Shown in pieces: positions 51,668 through 62,745 of a DNA stretch of 64,000 nucleotides; positions within the stretch are counted from its first letter, which is position 1, and the number at the start of each line of letters is the position of its first letter. The stretch comes from Pomacea canaliculata (taxonomy: Eukaryota > Mollusca > Gastropoda > Architaenioglossa > Ampullariidae): the NCBI RefSeq assembly GCF_003073045.1, contig NC_037596.1:29176392-29240391 (forward strand), read 5' to 3'. Both the position numbers and the translations under genes were made by a program. The notes under the pieces were generated by a model, which saw only the letters and a program-made list of their open reading frames with translations, was not told the origin of the DNA and did no database searches.

Positions 51668-51851
51668 ACCTGTCAAATTCCTTACTTCCAGATTAACGGA
51701 GCAAGAGGTTTTCTCTTCTTACAAGCTTAGTCTTGATTACTGATCTTAGTCACTGAAGCAAATATATATAGTCGTCCTCTAGCTACTGATTCGCGCCGTA
51801 CACGCTTCACAACCAAAGTGTTCTTCTTCCACGGGCGACTTGCTTCAAACA
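51668..51851 (+). promoter_or_regulatory. Gene J promoter and non-coding first exon
   Basis: ACCTGTCA at 51668, ATATATATA at 51762, non-coding exon to 51851 before GTAAGT. Confidence 0.7.
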
Positions 51852-52319
51852 GTAAGTAACATTGTAAGATGTGAAACATTCTCTAAAAGCTTTATTATGT
51901 TTTTATAAAGCTCACTTAACTGGCAAGCTGCTATTTCTTCATTAGAATGTTTGTGTAAACCAAGCAATGCTGACCAGTTGAAGAATTTCTTTAGACATAC
52001 AGACATACAATCTACAGTTCATTATTGGCGATTACGGCACGAGTGCAACAGCAAGATTAATTTTTTATGTATAAAAAGAACACCAACCTATTTTCTTTGC
52101 CCATTAAACAGTTTAAAAGCAGTATTTTCTGAATAGTTTTCTGACTAAACAAGTATCCGAATAAATATTTCTGAAGATAAATCTGAGGGAAACCCGCTGA
52201 AGTCAAAATGTAGGAGAAGTCATAAAAACTAGACTAATAAAATTTATAAATTCCAAAAATTCAGAGATAATGTTGCATTTCTTTATGTTGACAGGCAGAA
52301 CTAACCGCAGATTTTATCA

Positions 52320-53592
52320 ATGAAGGTTATCATTCTTATTTGTCTTCTGGCTGCGTACTTGGTAAGCAATGATTTCTTTCAGTCTTTTAGAAGAGTTTAT
52401 ACTTAAGTAAGTATCACCAGTTACGAGTAACGTTTTGAGTATATTCAAGAAAGTCAAAAAATGTCCTAGAACACAAGTCTTTTTTTCACAAGATATAGTT
52501 TGAAGCAGTAAATAAGAGTAATCACACACACGCACACACACAAACACACACACACACCACAACTAGCACCAACAGCACTACTGACACATCTTGTTGACAT
52601 ATTTACAATTTGCGGCATGACTAAATTAAGACTACAACTAAATCTTTTGATTTATATTTTTAGGTACGACAACCAAAATATCAGAAAACTTTTCAACGGT
52701 ATCGACGAAAACCGAGATGGGTTTATACAGTTCCCGGAACTGCTGTCTCGTTTTGATGAGATTGACACAAACAGTAGTCATCATTATAATTATCATTTTA
52801 AGGAATCGTCGTAGTTGTCACCTTTTCTAATGATTATCGTTTATTAATTCACATATTTTGGCTATTTCTACTTATTAGCTACATCAAGGCTACTCTACAG
52901 CATACAAAACTCCGCTTACATACGTGTGTACATAATGTACATTGGTAAACACCTAATATTTTGATAAGAATAAAAAGGTTAGTAAAGTTTATTAATTGGA
53001 GGATGTGAATTAGAGTGAAGAGATACACACGTTTAATTGTCGGAAATGTTTTCACAAATCTCTTTCGCAGACGACGGAAACGTGACCATTGACGAGTGCT
53101 TAGCTAGTAAGCCAAGCGAGATGTCCCTGAATGAAATAGAGTCTTACTTCAAGTTCTACGACGAACTAGATGGCGCTGCTGACGGAGTGGTCCGTAGGGC
53201 AGTTATTCAGCGCATTCAATTCCTTATCGACGCTAACAGTGAGTGTGACACCTTTGAGGCCAAGTTTTTAAAAGTATTTCCAGCTCATACCTACATGCGA
53301 TAACATTCTTGAAAATGTGATCTTTTATCGCGTAACAATAAATGTCTACCTTAATTGCTTTAAAATATGCTGCGTGCATAATTTTAACATTGTTTTATGT
53401 TATACGCTTCACTTTTTAAACTACTGAACTTAAATTTCAGATGACGGGAAAATCTCATTTAAAGAATATAAAAAGAGCTGTCTACAGGTAATATCATATG
53501 GACAACTTTACTGCATTTACCGCCATAGGCTTTCATTGTCACCATCCTCCTGCTCATCCTCTTTACTCTCCTCCTCATCACTGTCATCATAG

Positions 53593-53624
<32 letters not shown>

Positions 53625-53939
53625 TTCTTCTTCTTCTTCTCTTTTTTTCTTTCTTCTCTTCCTCTTCTCATCGTCTTCATCATCCACCTCCTTCTCTGGC
53701 TTCACTATCTTCTTCTCCTCCTCCATCATCATCATCATCAACATCATCTCGTCAAATAAATTCTAATAAATTAGTCATAGAAAACTTGAATGCAGCATTG
53801 TGAATGAGAGTAAGCAAACATGACTAATAATGTAAGAGTTTAAAAAGCTGCTCTTTTCTAAATTACTTTTGTCTGGCAGATGCTCAGTGGTCTCAAAGAA
53901 AAGATTGACACCTCATCTGACACCTCATCTGAGGATTAA
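52320..53939 (+). CDS. Gene J: four-EF-hand paralogue with altered signal exon, possible pseudogene
   Basis: Coding exons 52320-52361, 52664-52773, 53071-53238, 53441-53487, 53880-53939. Loops: EF1 DENRDGFIQFPE, EF2 DTNNDGNVTIDE, EF4 DANNDGKISFKE; vestigial EF3 DGAADGVVRRAV. The tail has an acidic Ser/Thr repeat DTSSDTSSED. AATAAA at 54036. The signal exon is 42 bp against 44: relative to L one G is missing in GCGGTA and one in TTGGG at the donor. With the only GT donor available, exon 2 is read out of frame and stops at TGA within exon 2. An ATG at 52617 would run in frame through the polypyrimidine tract into exon 2 if the intron were kept, but without a proper signal peptide. All later exons are clean, so loss is recent or the indels are errors. 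Confidence 0.75.
53578..53760 (+). repeat. CAT/CTT-rich tract in intron 4 of gene J
   Basis: (CAT)n, then (CTT)n and pyrimidine-rich sequence, starting about 90 bp after the exon 4 donor. In J the tract is large in this intron and small in intron 2. Confidence 0.85.
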
Positions 53940-54514
53940 CATGATCGCAGTACCACATCCGGCAAGGGAGGAAACTGGTGTGTTACTCCAAACGAGCAAC
54001 TATCCTACTAACGGCAAGACAGGACATAGGCTTCTAATAAAATTCATAATGTTTGAAATAACGATGGTGGCTATTTTTAACTGGTAGTGGATTAAAATAC
54101 ACTAACACCAGACTAATGCTACTCATGATACCGAAAATCTTTTATCATGTTGATTTTAATCTGCGCTAATAATAAAAGAAGACGCTGAAATGTAAGCAGA
54201 TAATGATGATAACACCATTTGTATAAAAACAACATTGATGAATTATTAATAAAATCGTGTGAAGAAAAGGATTTTCTGCAGTTTTACTGTCTGAAACATG
54301 TAATGCATGGTATGTTTGGCTCTCTTGTCTGTGCGAGTGACACATGAATGCAAACATTAATTATTTCACTGTCCTTTTGTTAGAGCTCCTAGAAAAAAGT
54401 CTTCTAAATTCTCATCATTACTAAATTGTAGTAAAAGACACACAATATTAGCTTCTCACAACTTCAATAAGTATGCATGCATCAAAGATAATGACAGTAC
54501 ACGTGTGCACGTTT

Positions 54515-54860
54515 AGTGATCAAGTCCGACAACTAGTCACTCTCGCGACATCACGGCTCATTGTCTCCCCTGCCTCACGCCTGCACGTACAAAGATATCA
54601 TTGTGATCAAAGCTTCTTGAGATTAATATATTTTTAAAATTCGTAAATTTACTGAAATGTATAACCGGCAACATTTTTTGAAAATCTATTGCTCGCATGT
54701 ACAGGTAATGATTAATTATTACTTTTTAACATACATCATGGGATTGTTTTGTATTTATCGTTAAGTACACCGCTACCTGTCAAGGTTACCTACAGTTTAA
54801 ACGGCAGCAGAGGTTTTTCTTATGAGAAGCTTGGTCTTGATTTATTTATCTGTTATTCAC
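54515..54860 (+). repeat. Orphan promoter-region remnant between J and K
   Basis: GATCAAGTCCGACAACTAG and CATTGTCTCCCCTGCCT match the L upstream block; AATTCGTAAATTTACTGAA and TACCTGTCAAGGTTACCTAC followed by AGAGGTTTTTCTTATGAGAA match J at 51500-51720. No TATA box, exon or EF-hand sequence follows, so it looks like the front of a lost gene unit. Confidence 0.6.
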
Positions 54861-56280
54861 ATCAAGGACTATAACGCATGGTAGCCTGCAGGAGAAGTGA
54901 TTACGGTGTATGGAGTCTCATAGGAAGGACCTACAAATTAACATGTGCAGATAAGATCAGCGAGTGCACTGTGCATGATTACAAACGAACCAACAGAAAA
55001 GCATACAGAAAATATAGGCGTCATATGATGACACCATAAAAACACATAACCGAAGAGCATGGAAGAAGAAGACAAGAGAAGAAGCAAAACCGTGTGTTGT
55101 GCATCTCATGTACAAGGGGAGACAGCTGCGATCTTTCTGTACACTGCAGTGAGTTTTGCATAATAGTAAAACCAAACAAATGTTTAAAGTACAGTCGACG
55201 CCTTGCTTTCATAATCTTCTGAGTTTTGTTCCTTATCACATGATGCCGGGTTCTTCACCTATTAATCCTCTCTTTCTCATTGGAAACCTCTGGACACGCA
55301 CGAACGGCAATGGAGGGTTAACTCGTCCCTCAAATCGGCTTGAGTGTAAGCTGGATACAGCTCGCTGAACACTGTAAATGTCGACTCCACAGAGCATGAT
55401 AGAATAAATTGCACATGTCGGAAGCGAAAGTCTGAAATAAACATTCATTCTGAAACTATTTTAACGACTTTGCTGTAGGTTATGATTAGTTGTTTTGATA
55501 TATTTTTGTTTAGTAGTTGGTCTATTTGTGACGAAGGGATAAAAGAGTTCAGTGAAAACTCTGGTACAGACAACAAATTTGCAGAAAATAAAAATTATAA
55601 ATGAAAGAAACCCGACTTCTACAGAACACATTTTAAAAGTACACTCAGTAAAATTCTCACTTCATTCCGCACAGACAAACACACAACCTGCTACCCTATA
55701 AAATACCCGTATATAAAAAAATCAACGCAGCCAAAAGATCATAGCCTAACCATCCTATCAACCCATCCCTTCTTATTTGATTATCTATAACAAACATAAA
55801 CTTGAGTATTATGAAATAAATAAGAAATCATAATGGGTCTGCGTTGTGTGTTTTAGTTGCGTTGTATATAGAGTTTCCAGAAAACATCATCCGCCTTGAC
55901 AGTAAGCCAACAAATATCAGCTACATGATTTCAACTGAAATTAAATCGTTCACTATATCGCCAGTTTAAAAATTCATAGCATGTAATTACAAATTAGTCC
56001 ATTGGTGATTTAGAATGTTTTTTATATAAAATAGTTCTCCAGCATGTTAATACCAAAAACTTATTTACAAAGACAGAACTCAAATTAAATTTTTATTCAG
56101 TTAGTAGTCATGGGTCTTTTCAACGGAAAATTGGAACCAACAATAATAATTCTCATTACAGTCTTTGTTATTATTATCATATCGTAATTAAAGCATGGTA
56201 TCATGATATCATCACCTTACCATTCTACTTACGTACATCTGTACCAAGGAATAGATCGTTAAACACCCTCAGTCATGAGC
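54861..56280. other. Intergenic region upstream of K
   Basis: No gene seen. A short word near 55387-55425 (CCACAGAGCATGATAGAATA) recurs at 60762-60795 downstream of K, marking duplicated flank. Confidence 0.4.
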
Positions 56281-56589
56281 GCCATCCACACACGGGTAGC
56301 CAGGGCTCAGGTCCCTTAATGCGCCATCTGCGCGACGACGAGCCTCATTGTCTCCCTTGCCTGACCGCGCACGCACGCACTCACACACACACAAGCTGAC
56401 TGTGCCCTAAGCTGCTAAACACTTCCTCGTATGAAATTCATAAATCAATCTTACGTAGAAATTGATAAAGGTAAAAATAATGCTAGGTTTAATTTTTATT
56501 AAAAGTGTTGAGAACTTTTATTTATATTTTATAAATGATATTATCACGCTTCGAGTAAATCCTAAGATTATGTCCTGGATTGAAGTTCA

Positions 56590-56750
56590 GACACCGGCCA
56601 GCTGTCAAACGTTAAAATGGAGATGTTTTTTCCCAGACTTAATCCTGATTTATTGAGTTGTTTATTCGAAGGCGAGTATACATATTTACCCTGCTGGCTA
56701 CTGACCACACATCACAACAGAAGCATTCTTCCAAGCCTCTGCATCAAACG
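56590..56750 (+). promoter_or_regulatory. Gene K promoter and non-coding first exon
   Basis: AGCTGTCA near 56599 in place of ACCTGTCA, TATACATATTTA at 56677, non-coding exon to 56750 before GTTAGT. The upstream block with CATTGTCTCCCTTGCC is at 56330. Confidence 0.65.
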
Positions 56751-57549
56751 GTTAGTACACCTTAATATGACAAATAGTGTGAGAACATCAAGTTAAACAG
56801 TTTAACAGTTTAAGTTGAAATAGGGATTTGGTAATTAAAATATCTGTTTGTTATGTATTTTAATCGTGTACAGGAGACCAAATGTTTGTACACTTCACAG
56901 GCATAGTCAAACCTCGACACTTTACAGTTTCGAAATTCGTCGCATTTTGCATTTGATTCCTTTAGAAGAGAAAAAATTACTTCGGTGCCCGACGTTTGCA
57001 CACTGGATGTCTGCCAGGGTTGTCTGCTCCAGTAGAAACATTATGGTCACGTGACAGGTCCGCTCAGTTCTCGCACAATACTGAACCCAATTCGTTTTTG
57101 TGGAATTTTTTGTCGCGTATAAACAAAACACAGATGCTGCTGCTTGTTTGAAAGATTAAGAACATTTAGCAGGTTATATTAGTTCAGTAGAGATAATTTC
57201 CTAAAGCCAAATCATTATGTTTCTATTGATTCATTGATTTATTTGCTAGGTGAAATATAATTTATTTATGAATAGTCTGCCTTAATCAATGTGCTTTAAT
57301 TATGATTTTTAAAACTACAATATTTATTGTCAAAAATAGGTATCCGACCTTATTAGTTACTGTACCTGTCTTCTTGAATGAATTTATTAAGAGTACTAAG
57401 GTACCTCTGTATAGGTAAGCAATACTTTAAACAGGTTTGAAAATTAAGAAAAAAATTTTTTTAACTGAAACTACTTTTACAACAAATCATGATTTGCTAA
57501 TATCTTATCTTGACAGAAAAGTTTTTTAGATCAACCTGCATATTTCATA

Positions 57550-59262
57550 ATGAAGTTTGTCATCTTTCTTGGACTTCTGGGTGTGGTGCTCGGGTAAGTG
57601 ACAATTTATTTCCAGGACTATTATTGCTAAATTTGAAGAAAATAATGTAACTAAAATGTTGCCAGCTATGACTAGGATTAGTTTGAACATCATCAGTCAA
57701 GGAATCTACAACTTAACCTTTCATCTGATTTTTTTACGCCATATACTTGCAAGCAACTGAAAACTGCACTTTCTAAAGTTAAATTATTTGCACACACAAG
57801 TAACATGTCATCATATTCAAGATGCACTTTATTAATGAGAGCAGACAATATTTTTCCAGCAATGACGCCAACTACGTCTTCGAGCTGTTCCACGCTACCG
57901 ACAGCAACAACGACAATGTCATTTTGTTTCATGAAATGATGGAAACTTTTAACTACATGGATTTGGACGGTAATCATTATTATCCTTATTGTCGTCATCT
58001 TCGCCATCGTCACCATCAAGACCCTTACCCCACCCAGCACCAATGTCGGTGTCATTCTTATAAAGGGTTAAAATTTCACAATGAGTTAAACATGTTTTGA
58101 AGGTCTAATGAAATGAACACTATTTTCTTCTAGTAATTTGGTGAATATATCCAAGAAGCTTTCCCTAGTTATAGAAATAAAATATTTGCTTCCCACTAGA
58201 TATAAATCACTATTTCAGGCGATTACCAGCTGACTCTTGAAGAGTTTGGTTCTGACTTAATTCCCGGGTCGCCTCCTCTTGATGCCGAGAGCGCTTTCAA
58301 ATTCTTCGACACAAAGGACCTGGAGGAGAATGGCTTGTTGGATAAATCAGCTGTTGTGTTCTTTTTCAATGGCCTGGACAGTAACAGTGAGTTATATATA
58401 TATATCTTAGGCTAAGTTTTCGCGACGCAAAGTGTAAACTTATTGAATGATAATGATAAACGCTTATTTTAAAGCTACAAATACATCTCAATTTTTTTTA
58501 ATTACCTCTTTGTTCTCATCGATCCGTCAATTGCTTAGCTGCCAAAAGAAAAACTATCACGGAAAAAGTGAATTTTATACAACATTTTTCCAGTGTCTAA
58601 TAATAATAAAATTTATTTTTATCGTGCGATGCTTCACAAGGTTAATGTCATTCTCGACGAGCATAAAAAAGAAACTGAACACATGAAAATTATTTGATCT
58701 AAGAAAAGACTGTCAGTCAACAGATAATCTGAAACCATAAAAAGGAAATAAAATGTTATTGTCCTAGTCACAAAATACAGTCCAGGAAAATCACTACAAT
58801 CACATCAGGTGAAATCATGGACTCCAAACTCAAAATTAACTTAGAGAATCGTCAAAGTCAGTAAGAATCCGAAGGGACATTCCCCTCCAAAAAAGGTGTA
58901 AATATCTAAAATGTTATATATATACTATTATATAAAATAAATGATATATAATATTATATATAATATAAGGCTGTATATTTATGTTTTCAGAGGACCACCG
59001 ACTCACAATTGTGGAATACATGGAGAATTATTTTCTGGTAATAGAATCAGTATGGATAGACAGGCAGACATAAAAACGACACACAGAGATACAGACAGAT
59101 TGACTGACTGACAGACAAACAGACAGATAATATGAGATGATTGGAAGAGAAAGTGTAAGAGAGAAAGTTCAGAATGCATGCAGAGGGTACAATAGTAAGG
59201 AATGTTAATATTTGATTACATTTCGGTGTTGACAGCTCTTCGATGACAATGACCGTAAATAA
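57550..59262 (+). CDS. Gene K: secreted four-EF-hand protein
   Basis: Complete paralogue of 131 residues. Coding exons 57550-57593, 57860-57969, 58219-58386, 58991-59037, 59236-59262 (396 bp). Signal MKFVIFLGLLGVVLG. Loops: EF1 DSNNDNVILFHE, EF2 DLDGDYQLTLEE, EF4 DSNKDHRLTIVE; EF3, DLEENGLLDKSA, lacks the position-12 acid. Shortest tail, LFDDNDRK, ending in a TAA that overlaps a first AATAAA; another lies at 59307. Exon 3 has the PGSPPL linker shared with G and H, so K groups with them although its upstream block is like J and L. Confidence 0.88.
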
Positions 59263-59547
59263 AACACCGGATTTGACGGAGTGTTAACAAGCTGCTGGAA
59301 GCGAAAAATAAAAGTAAAATTTTCGAAGCCAAATACAAACATTTTGTTGTGTGTTTTAGAGGCGTGGGGTTAACACTGCACCTTGACTGAATGCTCTTGA
59401 GCTTTGTAACCCTTTGTACATTTTTCATTGATATCTCTTCACTTTCTTCTGTTGTTTCATTCTTTTTGATTGAAATATGTTTGTTTTAAAAAATCTTTTT
59501 TTCTCTCTCTCTGTCTCTCTCTAGGTCTTTCTTTTTCTCTGTATATT

Positions 59548-59588
<41 letters not shown>

Positions 59589-61150
59589 CAGGATCAACCA
59601 CTGTGAATGCTAACGTGGCGGAAATTATTTTATAATAAACATAATAAAGTTGACTTGTATTTCACCTTATCCCACCATCAAAGCCAGGCTCAAAGCGCTG
59701 TACAGAAAGAAAACAGACAGCTGGTCTCAAAAACAAAGAGTTGATTGTGAGCTCTGTTAATGTAGCTACTCATGTTGAAAATATGATGACTGCCATCAGC
59801 CATCTGCAACGTTTCGGAACCTTGGTAATTTCGGCAAAATCAGATTAATTTATAAAGTTTAGTTTGCCATGAGGCGTGCATGACAACGGGACTTAAAGGT
59901 GTGAAAATGTACACTGGAAGGCTTTTCTACATTTTTATATAAATATTGGAAATAGTCCAGCAAGTCGACTGATGCGTTTATTTATAGTTCCAAACTTCAT
60001 CGAATTATACGAACATTTTGTAATAATATATAATCTGAAGAAGACCCAATAAAACTTGAATTTACTTTTATAGTGTTACCGACAAATTGGTCACATAGAA
60101 ATGTTTTTACTCTCCAATATATCAAATGACAATAAGAATCCATTCTGGTTAGTGTAGCATTGAAAAGATATAGAGAATAATTGAAAAAAAAGAGAGAGGC
60201 GTGTTTTGAGTGGGGTGTGGAAAGGAGACTCGGAGGATTATATTATGGAACAGACTAGTTAAAACTGTTGAAGATATGTGTTATTCAGTCTGTCACGACT
60301 GATTACATACTGGTAGAATGCAGATCACATACACTGGACTGGTATTCAGAATCACATCTCAAGCATGGAGGATGTTATAAAAAAAGTTTTTTTCTTCCCT
60401 CGGTATCGCTTTTGACAGGGGTGGCTGTCCACTTTGACCCCTGAATCCTGCGCCACTTCAGTTTGTATACTAATGTTAATGTGTTAATATTTAATTTGTA
60501 ATGTAAAGATATTATAGGATATCTATAGTCTCCCTTCTCAATACCTGTCACCAATACAATAAAGGTTGGATGTCATGGGTTCAGCTCTCGCTATTCCATA
60601 AACCACTCCATAAAGTAGAAATCCCAGGCACTTAGAAGACTGTGTTTTTCAGAGACCGTTGAAATCTGTTTGTTTAACACAGGTAACGTAGGTTAAGTTG
60701 CGATCATTAGATCGGTTTCTTAGGTCAAGCGCGGGTCACCTGTATGATGTCATTAAGGACACCACAGAGCGTGAGAGAACATATTGCACGTGTCGAATGC
60801 AAAGAGGATGAAATCAAGTGACAAAGGGCTTGCCGTGAAATTTGTATTTTGGTTTGTGACAGCTATGTTGTTATATGATATATGGTTGATTTGTTGCCAA
60901 GAAACGGTGTTTTAGTGAGTTATATCAGGGGTGTAAGCTTAACGACATTCCATATAGCCACGCTTACCTACGCAGAAGGAGGCATTGAATCATAAATTGC
61001 TTCTAAGGAATCATATTTTTTGGAAAAAAAAAATAACGAGAAAGGATTTGATAGATATAAAAATGCTTAAAATAATACAGAAATGTTCATACTGTGTTTG
61101 AAATAAGTCTTGTTTTAGAACCAAGAGTCGACGAATGGTGTTTCGAAAAT

Positions 61151-61152
<2 letters not shown>

Positions 61153-61221
<69 letters not shown>
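61153..61221. repeat. (GT)n microsatellite
   Basis: About 34 uninterrupted GT units. Confidence 0.95.
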
Positions 61222-61222
<1 letters not shown>

Positions 61223-61436
61223 AATAATATGTTAAAAACAAGGTGACAGTCCTTGATGAAATTAAAAGTCTTCTCTGCTCTGCAACAAAATCTCTCTCCT
61301 GTTGACTTCATAATTCATTTACTTGTCCATGAATCCACGTGTACTTTGCTGTCCTTTGTTTTTTGTGCTTTTCCTTGCACTGTCATTGATGGAGGGGAAA
61401 GCGCTGTATTAGTAGTAGTAGTACTACTAATACTAT

Positions 61437-61493
61437 TCCTCCTCCTCCTCCTCCTCCTCCTCCTCCTCCTCCTCCTCCTCCTCCTCCTCCTCC
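61437..61493. repeat. (TCC)n microsatellite
   Basis: About 19 uninterrupted TCC units upstream of gene L. Confidence 0.95.
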
Positions 61494-61664
61494 GTCACAT
61501 GTGCTTTCACAGTAAGTGATTGTGCCATTGAGAAAAAAAAAAAAAAAATCCTGAACACGTGCGATTTATGGGTCATGAAGTGGTCAAGTGTTAATGATAA
61601 ATAATAATTTAAAGCAGTTGTATTTGTTATGTCAACATTTACACATTGGCTTATTGGTCTTTTT

Positions 61665-61752
61665 GTCAAGAGGTAGAGTATATATTTTGCCCTGCTTATG
61701 CCTGGTAAACACTCGATTTCTTGGTTTTCCTTGCCTACCTTTGAATTGAGAG
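61665..61752 (+). promoter_or_regulatory. Gene L promoter and non-coding first exon
   Basis: TATATAT at 61678 after TTGTCAAGAGGTAGAG, then CCTGCTTATGCCTGGTAAAC and a non-coding exon to 61752 before GTAAGA. It is nearly 1 kb from the start codon, further than in the other genes. Confidence 0.6.
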
Positions 61753-62109
61753 GTAAGAATGTATTCTTATATTAACATTAACTGTAAACGATTTATTTAT
61801 TTTGTGCATAAAAGAACTTCTGAACATTTAAATGTCTGTCGTGATGCTAATTTTCTGTTGGGTGTTATGACTACCTTTCTTACTGCTTATGTATTGTTGT
61901 TGGACTTGATCCTTAAATAAACACTCGACAGGAATCGCATGTTATTATTAACTTGTTTCTTCCATGTATGGAAATCATCACCATCGTAATCGTCGTCGTC
62001 GTCATTAAATTGGTCATTAAATTGGTGTGAGAAGAACATGATATTGGCCTGTACAACCTCAGTATATACACATGCACCAAAGAAAATAACATACAATGCT
62101 GAGTTTCAC

Positions 62110-62290
62110 GTGTGTACGTCTATGGATCAAGTCCGACAACTAGACACTTGCCACGACACGGCTTATTGTCTCCCCTGCGTTAGTCCTACACATACAGGCA
62201 AAGACATGCACTGTGACTAGACCTGCTGTAGATCAATGCAAATAAAGGATTCGTAAATTCACTGAACTGTAAAAATAAATTTTGCAAGCT
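62110..62290 (+). repeat. Upstream block displaced into the 5'-UTR intron of L
   Basis: Contains GATCAAGTCCGACAACTAG, TTATTGTCTCCCCTGC and GATTCGTAAATTCACTGAACT as upstream of J, but here lies between the TATA box and the start codon. What follows resembles J's 5'-UTR intron, with no TATA box in between. Confidence 0.6.
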
Positions 62291-62745
62291 TCTTGTATTC
62301 AACAAATGCAATGTTTTCTCTCCCGCTCATATTTAAGTAATGCAGTTGTACAACTTTTGACCTTAAGAACCGATATCATGTTAAAGTAACAGAAATTTTA
62401 GCCCTCTGTAAAACATTTTGTCTTTTAATCTTATAAAACTTTAATATTAACAAATAAGTTAGCCTTCCATAGTTCACAATATGTAAAATGAGTGCAGTAC
62501 ACAAAACAGTTAAAAGCAATATTTCCTTGATATCAAATTATTTGCATTAATCAGCTGCAGTCTCCTGACTAAACAAGTATCCTAGGAAAGATTTCCTCAG
62601 ATTATCTGAGGTAGACCCCGTTATTGTTGTAGTCTAGGAAAAGTAATCAAATCAAGACTAATAAAAACAAGTTAACAATCCAAAAATATCAGAGGTAATG
62701 TGTCACTTTTGTTGTTGACAGGGCGGACTAATCGGCAATTTCATC

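Larger units (their letters stand above)
59320..61640. other. Intergenic region between K and L
   Basis: No gene seen. Simple repeats: (GT)n at 59552-59587, (GT)n at 61153-61221 and (TCC)n at 61437-61493. Open frames over these repeats are artefacts. Confidence 0.5.

Noticed and set aside
53459-53803. Acidic, Met-rich and His-rich open frames on both strands
   Set aside because: Translations of the CAT/CTT tract in intron 4 of J.
61011-61669. Poly-His-Thr, poly-Leu and poly-Glu frames
   Set aside because: Translations of the GT and TCC microsatellites.
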